Positions 53,810-64,000 of a DNA stretch of 64,000 nucleotides are shown here, piece by piece. Origin of the DNA: Nothopassalora personata. Its lineage: Eukaryota; Ascomycota; Dothideomycetes; Mycosphaerellales; Mycosphaerellaceae. The notes below the pieces were generated by a model. The model worked only from the letters and a program-made list of their open reading frames with translations. It had not been told where the DNA came from and did no database searches. How positions within the stretch are numbered: position 1 is the stretch's first letter; the number at the start of each line of letters is the position of its first letter. The translations under genes and the position numbers were made by a program. The stretch is from contig CM066292.1 of NCBI GenBank assembly GCA_033816765.1, positions 4,526,001 through 4,590,000 on the forward strand, read 5' to 3'.

Positions 53810-54668
53810 GAGCTGCTAGAATGCGACAACAGTATGGAAGAACAGCAAGCAGATGCTGTTCCTGCTGTGCTGCGTTGAATTGCATAAATTATTCACAGCG
53901 CGACGCTAGTATCGAAGCATGCATCTCGTGGCTGGCTGATTGGATGCACGGCTGAAGCCGCGACTCCACAGCAAAGTCCCGATCTTGAGATGGAAGGCAA
54001 CCTGAAGTGCTGAGCGCGAGAATCAGACAATCGCAGCGGGCAACTTGCCGACTCACGCCATGGCCGCAAGACGGATTTTCATGAAACACAAGGTATGCCG
54101 CCGCAATCTCGCAATCCACCTGCTCTACAACACCTTCCCCATCCATGATCGCCGTTCATTGCATGTCGGGGGCCTAACCGGAGCTGGAGGTGTGCACGCG
54201 TTTTGAAGATCAGATTCGAGGTAGACATGTCGGTCGTGAGAAGGAGGGCACCGGAACAGCTGCAACAAGTCAGCTTGAACTCTCCACAGTCGTATACCAC
54301 ACATCTCGGCTGCCGTCGCATGTAGCGCTCAACGTTCACCATCATCACTGCCGATAGAGCTCATTGTCGCCCTTCCGCCAAATCACATGCACGTCACGTC
54401 CTCCCTTCCTCGCGTCTGCCAAGCGTGAACGCTCGAGAGATCGCGCTGAACAAGGGGGATTGTGTAAGGCTGTCGCAATTGTCACCAGCCGTCATTCGGT
54501 GAACAGGATCGACGGCTACCACGAGGACAGTCAACGCATGTCCATCACCACTGTCGCCGCCGCACATTGATGTTGCACCTGCCGGCCATTGCACAGTGAA
54601 CGGAAGAGCCGCAGATGGCCGCACGAGCTGCCATAGTGTCACGACAATAGCTCCAGCAAACTCCAGAC
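53810..54668. other. Divergent intergenic region, BRX1 / INO80
   Basis: About 860 bp. It contains an open frame continuous with INO80 from 54596, but the natural start is at 54669. No other gene is seen. Confidence 0.45.
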
Positions 54669-57600
54669 ATGGAAGGCCCGCCGAGCCATCCATCGCCGTC
54701 CCAAGCGCCAGCGCCAGCGCCAGCACCAGCACCCCATCGCAACCGGTCGACATCCTATGTGCCGCCTTCGCCGAGTCACCGCAGCGTGCCAACCTCACCA
54801 ACGGCCACTCGACCGACTTCGAGCTACTACGATCCTATAAAGGAAGACAGAGCTGGCAACAGAGACACTGGAGTGAACAGCACGGCCTATCAGCCGCGCT
54901 CACCACAGCAGGTAAGCCATTACATGTATCAAAGAAACTTCTAAATCAACATCAACTAATACATCCGTCAAAGAGCCGCACCCAGCACGAACAACCAGCA
55001 CCACCTCCGTATGCCAACGGCCACCACGCAGAGCAGCGACCGATCATGAGTCACCATCCGAGCCAGTCCTCGCCGCCCATCACCGCGCATGCGCATCCCG
55101 TCCCTCCGCCACCTGTAGACGCGCGATCACCTGGCGCATATGACCCAGTACGAAGCAACGGAACGCACTCGCACACGGTTAGCACCGACTCGGCCACCGC
55201 TCAAGCACCACCGCGATCCTCGAACCCAATGTCGATGATGAATCTCCTGTCTGATGACACTGCGAGCACATCAGCGGCTCCTCCTGCAAGGGAAGAGTCC
55301 AAGCAGCCAGCACCTATTCCACCTCCCGCTATGGCTCCCGTACCACCACCATCAACGTCAATGCCAGCTCCCCCTCCAGTGAAAGTAGGGAGTAGAAAAG
55401 TGAGTCGGACATCAAGCGCATCACATCAGAGTGCACGCGCGAAGGACGGCCTGCCACCACCTCCCATAGCACCTCAGCATGCTGCCCCTGTGGCCATACC
55501 TCCAACCGGACCTCCCAGCTTGACCATACGCGACACAGAGGCAGCCTACAAGGAGATTGAACAGCGTGATCTGTCGGATGTGGAGGCCGACATGCCTGGC
55601 ATTGAAGGGCCCAAGGGAGACTGGCTGAACAGGACTCACAAGAGAGCACTGGATTTGGAGGTCGCCGAGAACCAGAAGCGCAAGCGTCGAAGACTGGAAC
55701 TGATGCAGAGATACCACGACCACTTCAGCGCTGCAGCAGATACCGAGAGAAGTGTTTTTGTGGATCAGCACGAACATGAAGTCACTGAAGAGGTGCGGCT
55801 CAAGGAGGTGGAAGAGGACAAGGAGCGAAAAAAGGACCAGCAACGCAAGCGACGTCGCGAGAAGGCCATTGCAGATGAACAACAGAAGCGCGAGGAAGTG
55901 ATACAGCAAATCGCAAGCACGCAGGACGACGAGGAGAAGGAACGTCTACAAAGAGAAGTCGCGAGGCACGATAAGAAGATACGAGACACACAGAGTAGAC
56001 TGCAGGGCATAACACCTTCAAAAGAGTCCCGCAACGAGTCACCACACAACGCCGCCGCGTTGGGCAGACAGGAGAGGGAAGTTAACCTGGACGGTGGTCT
56101 GATGACTTCTTTCTACTCCAACAGCCGAGGCCCTGCCAACGACGAAGTCACTCCAGAATTTTCAGGAAGTGGACGAGGACGGGGTCGCGGCGGTCGTGGC
56201 GGCGGAACTGGTCGGGCACGCAAGAGCAAGGAGCAGAAGCTTGCGGAGAAGGAGAACGCGCGACAGGCTCAGGCTTACATCGACCAAGGACTGGATCTTC
56301 CTCAGATCGCACCAGCGACTGAAGAGAGACTACTTGCATACGGTGAACGAGTCCTTCCGAAGCAGTTGCAGCGCGAAGACTCCGAACCACTCAGCGAAGT
56401 CCAACCCATCATGTATGACATGCAACCCACTGCTGGCCTCACTGGAATGGCAAAGTTCGAGAGCAAGGGCTATAACCAGATCTACGAACAAATCTCGCGT
56501 GACCTAGCCAAGCAGGTCCCGAAGGTCACTCGCATCAAGAACAACAGCCTCGATACAAAGCAGTCGAATGCTCGAAAGACGGCACAACTAGCTGCCAAAG
56601 AAGCCCGCCGGTGGCAGCTGCGCACGAACAAGTCGACCAAGGATGTGGCCGCCCGTGCGAAGCGTGCTATGAGGGAAATGCTTGGCTTCTGGAAGCGGAA
56701 TGAACGGGACGAACGCGAAGGCCGCAAAGTGGCTGAGCGAGCAGAACTTGACAAGGCCAAGAAGCAAGAAGCTGAGCGAGAAGCCAACAGGCAGAAAAGG
56801 AAGCTCAATTTCTTGATCTCCCAGACTGAGCTATACTCTCACTTCATCGGCAAGAAGGTGAAGACTGACGAAATCGAGCGACTTGGCACAGATGCAGACG
56901 GAACAGTGTCGAGCGGGCAGACTACAAGGGATAACCCCAACGCCACTCAGACCATCGAGCTGCCGGACTCGGTTGCGAACGTCGGGAAGAAGGTCACCAA
57001 CTTTGAGGATCTGGATTTCGATGCCGAAGACGAGAGCGAATTACAAGCTGCGGCGGCCGCGAATGCTCAGCATGCTATCAACGAGGCTAAACAACGCGCA
57101 ATCGACTTCAACAAGCCTGAGGGTGATGGCCAGAATCTGTCGGACGCCCAGGCCAACTTCGACGAGGGCGAGATGAACTTCCAGAATCCGACTTCGTTGC
57201 AAAGCATGGACGTTGCCCAGCCCAAGATGCTGTCGTGTCAGCTGAAAGAGTACCAGCTCAAGGGTCTCAACTGGCTGGTCAATCTGTACGAGCAAGGCAT
57301 CAACGGCATCCTCGCCGACGAGATGGGTCTCGGCAAGACTGTTCAGTCCATATCCGTCATGGCTTATCTGGCTGAGGTACACGACATCTGGGGACCGTTC
57401 CTGGTCATCGCTCCCGCCAGTACTCTCCACAATTGGCAACAGGAAATCGCGAAGTTTGTGCCATCCATCAAGACATTGCCATACTGGGGTTCTGCCAAAG
57501 ACCGCAAAGTCCTCCGCAAGTTTTGGGATCGCAAGCATATCACATACAACCGCGACAGTCCTTTTCACGTTCTCGTCACGTCCTACCAGCTGGTCGTGCA

Positions 57601-59908
57601 AGACACAGCATACTTTCAAAAGGTCAAGTGGCAGTATATGATCCTTGACGAGGCCCAAGCCATTAAATCTTCACAATCTTCGAGATGGAAGTCTCTGCTT
57701 GGATTCAGTTGTCGTAACCGCTTGCTCCTCACGGGAACTCCGATTCAGAACAACATGCAAGAACTGTGGGCTCTTCTGCATTTCATCATGCCGTCGCTGT
57801 TCGACAGTCACGATGAGTTCTCCGAGTGGTTCTCGAAGGACATTGAGAATCATGCACAATCGAACTCGAAGTTGAACGAAGATCAGCTTCGACGTCTGCA
57901 CATGATTCTCAAGCCCTTCATGTTGCGTCGTATCAAAAAGCATGTCCAGAAGGAGCTGGGCGACAAGATCGAATTGGACGTCTTCTGCGATTTGACCTAC
58001 CGACAGCGTGCGTACTACACCAACCTGAGGAACAAGATCAGCATAATGGACTTGATCGAGAAGGCAGCTGTGGGCGACGATCAGGATACCGCTACACTCA
58101 TGAACTTGGTCATGCAGTTCAGGAAGGTGTGCAATCACCCGGATCTGTTCGAGCGTGCCGACACATGGAGCCCGATGTCGATGTCGTACTACGCTGAGAC
58201 TGCCAGCTTTATGCGCGAAGGCAACAACGTGAATGTCGCGTACAGTGTGCGAAATCTGATCGAGTACTGGCTACCGACCATGCTCGGAGACGGACCTGGC
58301 CGGTTGGACTTACCTGGGCCGGACAATCCTCAAGCGGGGTGGAGGAACAAGGTGTTCAGAAATGATCTCAGCATCTGGAATGGCGAGCACATCAAGTCGA
58401 GTCAAGGTAGGCGTCAAGATGGAAAGACGTCCAACGGCGCCTTCTCTTGGCTTCGATTCGTGGATCAGTCTGCAGAGGATGTCATCCGCACGGCACAAAG
58501 CACGCTGCTCCAGCGGGTCGTCGAGCTCGCAAAAGAAAAGGAGAACACAAGCAGTCTCACGGTTGCGTATGATGACGATGAGGAGCAGGAGAATGCTGGC
58601 TTCACGCCGGTACATGCTATGCTCAACATCGTAAACCGAACTGCCCGGAAGCCGCTCGCCGAGACAACCAGTGAAGGCCATCTCAACAGGTTGTTCAACA
58701 TCTCGAGCAATAGCATGGCTGAGAATGGTTACAGCGTCATCGAAACGTGCTACCTGCCTCCCGCCTCCGCGCCACCTGTCGAGCTTGTCTGCCCTGGCTA
58801 CCGCGCTCAGAACGAGAAGGAGAGTGCCTTCTTTGATAGGTCACTCAGACGTGCGCTCTATCCGATCAGCACTGGCACCGAGGAAGCACTTCTGCGAGCG
58901 AAGTTGCCCCTCTCAAAGTACCCTGTCACTAACATGCTACCTAAGCCAGAGTCGGAGAAGCAGCGATACACCAAGATCCAAGTGCCCAGCATGCGTCGCT
59001 TCGTGACAGACTCTGGCAAGCTTGCCAAGCTCGATCAGCTACTACGCGAGCTGAAGGAGGGCGGCCATCGTGTCTTGCTCTACTTCCAAATGACTCGCAT
59101 GATCGATCTCATGGAAGAGTACCTGACCTACCGCAATTACAAGTACTGCCGTCTCGATGGCTCCACCAAACTTGAAGATCGAAGAGACACAGTGTCAGCA
59201 TTCCAAGCAGATCCAAGCATCTTTGTGTTCCTCCTGTCTACACGTGCCGGTGGTCTCGGTATCAATCTCACCTCCGCCGACACCGTCATCTTCTACGACT
59301 CCGACTGGAATCCCACCATCGACTCGCAAGCCATGGACCGTGCTCATCGTCTCGGTCAGACCAGACAAGTCACGGTCTATCGACTCATCACCCGCGGCAC
59401 AATCGAAGAACGGATTCGCAAGCGTGCATTGCAGAAGGAGGAAGTCCAGCGTGTCGTCATCTCTGGGCAAGCCGGCAGCAGCAATGTCGTGGACTTCAAT
59501 AACCGTAGTCGCGAGAGCAACCGTACCAAAGAGATGGCCATGTGGCTTGCCGATGACGATCAGGTCGAGGCTATCGAGCGCCGCGAGGCCGAAGTCATGG
59601 AAGAGGAAGCTAAGGCTGGTGGTAAGAAGAAGCGCAAGAACGCTTCTACAGGCAAGCGGAAGGAGGTCAGCATGGACGAGTTGTACCACGAAGGTAAGCT
59701 TTCGTCCACAACCAAGTCACCGAAGCATGACCACTAACGGAAGTTTGCAGGTGAAGGTAAATTCGACGACGGCGCATCCCACGAGCCTTCTGGCGCCGCC
59801 ACACCAGTCTCAGCGATGGAAGGCCCACCCGCGAAGAAGCGGAAGGGTACGTCTAAGAAGGCGAAAACCGTCAAGCAGCGACTCGCTGTCATTGATGGTG
59901 AAGTCTAG
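54669..59908 (+). CDS. INO80: INO80 chromatin-remodelling ATPase
   Basis: Three exons: 54669-54911, 54974-59693 and 59751-59908 (1706 aa). Introns are 62 and 57 bp. The N-terminus is Pro/Ala/Ser-rich and includes an (AP)n tract encoded by a GCCAGC minisatellite. A Lys/Glu-rich coiled region lies around 330-470. The DBINO domain spans about 575-712 ([25 protein letters not shown]-like [15 protein letters not shown]). The SNF2 ATPase begins near 840, with Walker A DEMGLGKT at about 863-870 and a DEAQ box near 973. A long insertion separates the lobes. The helicase C lobe lies at about 1425-1570 ([35 protein letters not shown]). DEAQ plus DBINO is diagnostic of Ino80. It slides nucleosomes and exchanges H2A.Z in transcription, replication and repair. 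The short last exon carries a basic tail. Confidence 0.96.
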
Positions 59909-60858
59909 AGCAAGAGAAAGTCATCCAATTACAACATATTCGATCACGTGTAGGGGACATGAAATCCTTGAGTCAGATGCATATGCTGCCGCGATTCCCA
60001 TCTGGCATAAGGGAAAGTAGGCGTTTCATGGGGTAGTCACAATACAGGGCAGGAAGGAAGTACCCGCCGGCGGATAAGAAGGCGCGACGGAGCAATACTA
60101 CTACTACGACTACTAATACAATGATACATAGGTCTACTGCCCTGTGTGGCAACGCAGCCGAGATTCTTCGGACATTAATTTATATCATTCATCGAACCAT
60201 GTATCGTGCATACTCCTTTTTTCGGGCGATGTCGGTTGCTTTGATGTGTCACTGTATCATCCCGTCTTTCATCTGGACCGACTCACTTAAAGGACGGTAT
60301 TTCAAAAAGAAAAATTCCTGGACTCGGTATCATCTCAGCGGCAAGTCTTAATGAAGGAGGAGTGTTCTGGTTTGTTATGGGTGCGTTACACACGTGGTCC
60401 AGTGATTGAATGCTTTGTGAAAAGGGTGCTTGTCTTGTCTTGTCATGTCATGTCTCGTCATACCATTAAACGATCGCAATATCCACGCTTTCAATCAACG
60501 TCGATCCAGCTCCGGCCTGTTTGGACCGAATCCTTCTTCGCGCTGGAAAAGTTGGTTTTTGTCAGGAAATTCTCGAGAGAAATAGATATAGAACATGGAT
60601 ATATTCGCAACAAACTTGTAGGTCCGACGACTTCCCCAATCCTTGATTGTTGAAGACGCTGTCACGCACGACTCACAACGCTGAATTTACCAGAGCCAGA
60701 TGTTGTATCCACAGTTTTCTAGGAAATCCACTCAGACGTCTGTCTGCGTTTAAGGAGAATGCTCTTGGATCCGCGGTGACGCTTCTACGAGGGAGGCTTG
60801 ATTGCTCGTTGTGCTGACCCTCCCTCGCCCTCGCGTGTGACGTCTGTGGGGGTGTACA

Positions 60859-60899
<41 letters not shown>

Positions 60900-61734
60900 C
60901 CATCGTCAGAAGCTCTTCGATGGTCTATTCGGATAGCATTGACACCTTGGCTGGACGTGAGTAGGATTGCTTTGGAGTATTACAGTCCCATGTACGTTGG
61001 GGGCTGAAGGATGGATGCATTTTAGTCATCTCAATGCAATGCCGCCATCTGGCGTTCTGGTGCATGGTATAATGGTAGAGACCACAGACTTGGCTTCCGT
61101 GCGTAGCAATGTAGTGCTCTAGGAAGGTGCATATGTTGGTGATTCTCGGGTTGCGCTCGATTTCGGCTGCGTTGACTGTGGAGTAAATGGTGAAAGAGGG
61201 TGAGCGCTGCGGCAACATGAGCACAATGTCAACTTGTTAGAGAGGAGGTCAAGGCAAAGATTATTGCTACGAGGGAAGGCACTGCACATTGCTTCAGCGA
61301 TCTCTACGCGAGAATCCTTTCCCGTGCTCAGAAGAGTTCAATCTGCTGCTACCTTTGCTTTGTGTCTTGCCGTGAGGTTGAAAGTCGCATCATAGCCGAC
61401 CATCTTGCCACGCGAACAGGTGCTTACTTTGCTCTTCGCGGGCTGATGCGGGATTGTTGCGCCGCATTCATGGGCATATAGCGAGCGCAGAGTTGGCAGA
61501 ACATGGCAGCACGTGGGCAAATTCTCAGCCACTAAACACTCGAGCAATCTGGACTCGAGGTGACTTCTGTGATCTGACCTAACGGGTCGGCAACTTGGTC
61601 GTGTTTGTCGAAGCCTTGTGCATTGTTGCTATGCCGCGATACTGTCGATCTATGTGAGAGTGGCCGTATACATCAGGTCAACTGCTCCAGCAGGAGCAGG
61701 CCCTCCAGGGCTGCTGTCAACAGCGGTAATACTC
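59909..61734. other. Convergent intergenic region, INO80 / CRD1
   Basis: About 1.8 kb, the longest gap in the right part. It holds an (ATC)13 microsatellite and several short ORFs without motifs. A tRNA-like A-box string near 61063 was examined and rejected. Nothing else is recognised. Confidence 0.4.
60860..60898. repeat. (ATC)13 trinucleotide microsatellite
   Basis: Thirteen perfect ATC units in non-coding DNA. They give rise to an artefactual poly-Met frame on the minus strand. Confidence 0.95.
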
Positions 61735-63687
61735 CTAGTGACGGGGCTTTCCATCCTCATCCTGATCCTGCTTATTCTTGCCCTCGAGAGCAGGCTTGTC
61801 GACATTGAGCGCCAGCCACGCGGCAGCCAGGACACAGCTGCCGAAAGTCAAGCCGATGATCGCTCGGCCTGTTGCACCTTGCTTGGCTTTCAATTCCTCA
61901 TTTGGACCTAGTATGGTGACTGCGTTCTTCAGGTAGGCGTAGCTCAAGCCACTCCATGCGGTCGTGGCAGCGACCACGTATTGAAAGTAGGTCATGGCTA
62001 CATGCAGCTGGCCAGTGGTCAAGCTATGCGATTGCAGGATTGCAAGCTGCTCTCCAGTAGCCGTGACCACTGGAAGAGCAAGGGTAGATCCGATCAGGAT
62101 TAGCTGCAAGAAAGTGTTGTACTTCGACACAGTAGTGGGATGCACCTCGGCAGAGGGCAATGAAAAATCCCAGTAACGCGCGAATGTTTTTGGCGCGGGT
62201 AGCGATGCGAAGCGATAGTAGATGGCGGCCACTGCAAGTGACGCATCTCGACCAAGGATTAAAGTCGCAAGATACACTTTCAAGACAGTCAGCGAATTTG
62301 CCGCGGCAGCGCGAAGTCAATAGAAGCGGGGAGTTGATCGCGTTTGCCTTACATGGTATGGCTCCCTTTACAGCAAGCGTTGCAGTCAAAATGATCATCA
62401 AGGCCTTATCAGCCAAAGGATCCATCACACTGCCGGCCACAGTCTGCAGCTTCCATCTCCGCGCTAGCCAGCCATCAACGAGGTCGGTGATGCCCGCATA
62501 GGCAAAAAGCGCGAGCGCCCATGTGTGATGATCGTGCAGCAAAAGGTAGGCCGTCGCTGGCGCTGCGAACAGGCGCGTGACAGTGAGCAGGTTGGGCAGG
62601 TTGTAAATGTCTTCGTGTGGCGTCAAGCTCGTCAGGGAGGAGCGGACCTTATCTCGCACGGCTTGTGTGCGCTCGCGCGCTGCTTCTAGGCCCCGGGAGA
62701 CAGGCCGAGAGGGGGAGGGCTGTGGTTGCTGCGAATTGGCAATGTTAGTCCAAGTCCAGATTCGAGGTGGCGTGCATTGATGAAACTGCCCGGTCATATA
62801 CCGCGTTGAGTTCGCTGCAGCATGAGATGTCACGTGTTGGCTCGAAGTCAGTCGCCAAGCAGCACAGCAGAGTTCAGCGGTGCAGGTATCTCGAAGGCGG
62901 AAGGAATGTTGAAATGCCAGTCTGCATATGTGACAGCCTGGTCATCGCCGGTTCTGTCGTGTGGCAGTCCAGTGCAGTGCGTGCTGCGTTCCGCTCCGTC
63001 GAGGCATAGCACTCTGGTGTGAGATCGGAGCCCGGTGATGCTCGTGCTTCGAACTGCTGCATGCAGGCAATGGTCAAGTGAAACCTGATTTCCGGTCTTC
63101 AACGTTTTCTACAGAAGGGTCGACGGGCCACAAAGCGGTCAGAGACTGTTGCGAGCTGCATGAGGCTTGGGCCAGGCACGTTGCCTCGGAGGAGTCCCGC
63201 CCAGTCTCGACGTGACAAATAGAGGGGCTTCCGAGTGCTGGAACAGCGAGGCGACCGACAGCTTGGTCGTGGAGCCGTACACGTAAGACGAGGAGGACTT
63301 GCGACTTACGCTGCTTGGCGGATCGACATCGTGCTCCTGCACCGACGGCTGCCGCTTATCCTTAGATCTCTCGGACAGTAGTCGATGTGGTGGCGGCGCG
63401 CAAAGACTGGCAGCACCGCAGCGTCTGCATCTTGTGTTAGACCATCCGTGTTTTGAAGGCGCGAAGCTGCGGGATGGCCACTACCGCATGGAGGAGCTGG
63501 GCCCTGGTGACAAGCTGCGCAGGGAGCAGACGTGGCGGCGAGTCGCGGCGTGGAGAAGAGCAGCTCGCCCCTGAGACAGTCCGAGCAAAACTGACGTCCC
63601 ACGCTGGTGGTGAAAGTGCGTGGGAGCCGAGATTGCAGTACGCATCACATTTCGCTGCTGGTGGACCTGAAGTCGCTGAAGAAGCAT
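61735..63687 (-). CDS. CRD1: Mitochondrial cardiolipin synthase (Crd1)
   Basis: The core is secure: exon 62353-62728 plus exon 61735-62276, joined over a 76-bp intron. It contains the CDP-alcohol phosphotransferase motif DG..AR, then G...D...D (DGWLARRW, GSVMDPLADK), membrane helices, and YLATLILGRDASL after the junction. The 5' part is proposed: exon 63485-63687 (ATG 63687, MLLQRLQVHQQRNVMR, Arg/Ser/Ala/Leu-rich like a mitochondrial presequence) and exon 63310-63424. Each is bordered by good signals (GTAGTG..CTAAC..GCAG, then GTAAGT) and closes the frame, giving 411 aa. The 581-bp intron 62729-63309 ends in GGACTAACATTGCC...CGCAG. A simpler alternative starts at ATG 62797 without the upstream exons. 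The enzyme joins phosphatidylglycerol and CDP-diacylglycerol to make cardiolipin in the inner membrane. Confidence 0.8.
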
Positions 63688-64000
63688 GTCAAAGAGGCCA
63701 AAACGTGATGACAAAGGCTCAGCTGGGAGAGGACAAGAAGTGAGCGCGCGGAGAAAAGTCTGGAGCGACGTCCACAGATCCATGATGGCGCTAACCGCAG
63801 GTCCCATGAACCCGGTCCTATATGTGCCGGTCTGCGAGTCGTTGCAAGTTCACCTCAACGCCTGTCTGTTTCAGAGTCTCGCAGCTCGTTCACTGTGCAG
63901 CAGGTTGACGTGTGCCGACTTCACCGACCTAGCGATCACATCAGCATCATGCTGTTGCGCGATTATTGTTTGCTTTCAGATCGAGGAACTACATCATCAT
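63688..64000. other. Upstream flank of CRD1
   Basis: About 310 bp, probably the CRD1 promoter and leader. No other gene can be supported before the window ends. Confidence 0.4.

Noticed and set aside
60673..60903. ORF beginning with a run of Met
   Set aside because: Minus-strand reading of the (ATC)13 microsatellite; no coding features.
61060..61110. tRNA-like string (GGTATAATGGTAGAGAC) suggesting an A box
   Set aside because: No B box (GGTTCRANNCC) at the right distance, and no acceptor-stem pairing could be drawn.

Overview
The window reads as filamentous ascomycete nuclear DNA, most likely Dothideomycetes, perhaps Capnodiales/Mycosphaerellales (an inference from the look of the proteins, not from a search). 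Genes are densely packed on both strands and carry few, short introns (48-76 bp in most cases) with GT..AG borders and CTAAC or CTGAC branch points. GC content looks moderate to high, and there are no AT-rich, RIP-like blocks. No rRNA, tRNA or CRISPR array was found.

Left part (1-25 kb), mostly conserved genes: a truncated secreted pectin-type lyase (PL26); a spindle-pole-body coiled-coil protein; LCL2; NOP10; a decayed FAD monooxygenase; YAR1 divergent from ERG7 (lanosterol synthase); an NRP1-type RNA-binding zinc-finger protein; RAD16 (global-genome nucleotide excision repair); a cyclin H gene (CCL1) whose start overlaps an F-box remnant; a POM34-like nucleoporin; and a membrane-anchored protein with a degenerate adenylation domain.

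Middle part (25-47 kb), accessory in character: a YjbQ/UPF0047 protein with a membrane anchor; a DUF6594 pseudogene; a secreted Tyr/Gly/Asp repeat protein that contains a duplicated exon-intron cassette; an orphan protein with a PP1-docking-like motif; and a recent 3.6-kb Ty1/copia insertion. The insertion has identical 138-bp LTRs, a 5-bp target duplication and an intact Gag-protease-integrase ORF, but no reverse transcriptase. Next comes a run of four enzyme genes (BAHD-type acyltransferase, cellulose-synthase-like GT2, flavin monooxygenase, epoxide-hydrolase-like alpha/beta hydrolase) that could form a small biosynthetic cluster without a PKS or NRPS.

Right part (47-64 kb), housekeeping again: RMP1 divergent from ATG101; a CorA-type transporter; TIM22; BRX1; INO80; and cardiolipin synthase CRD1, whose mitochondrial presequence appears to be encoded by two short upstream exons. 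Exon borders were derived by hand from splice signals, reading-frame closure and remembered family similarity. No alignment or RNA evidence was available.
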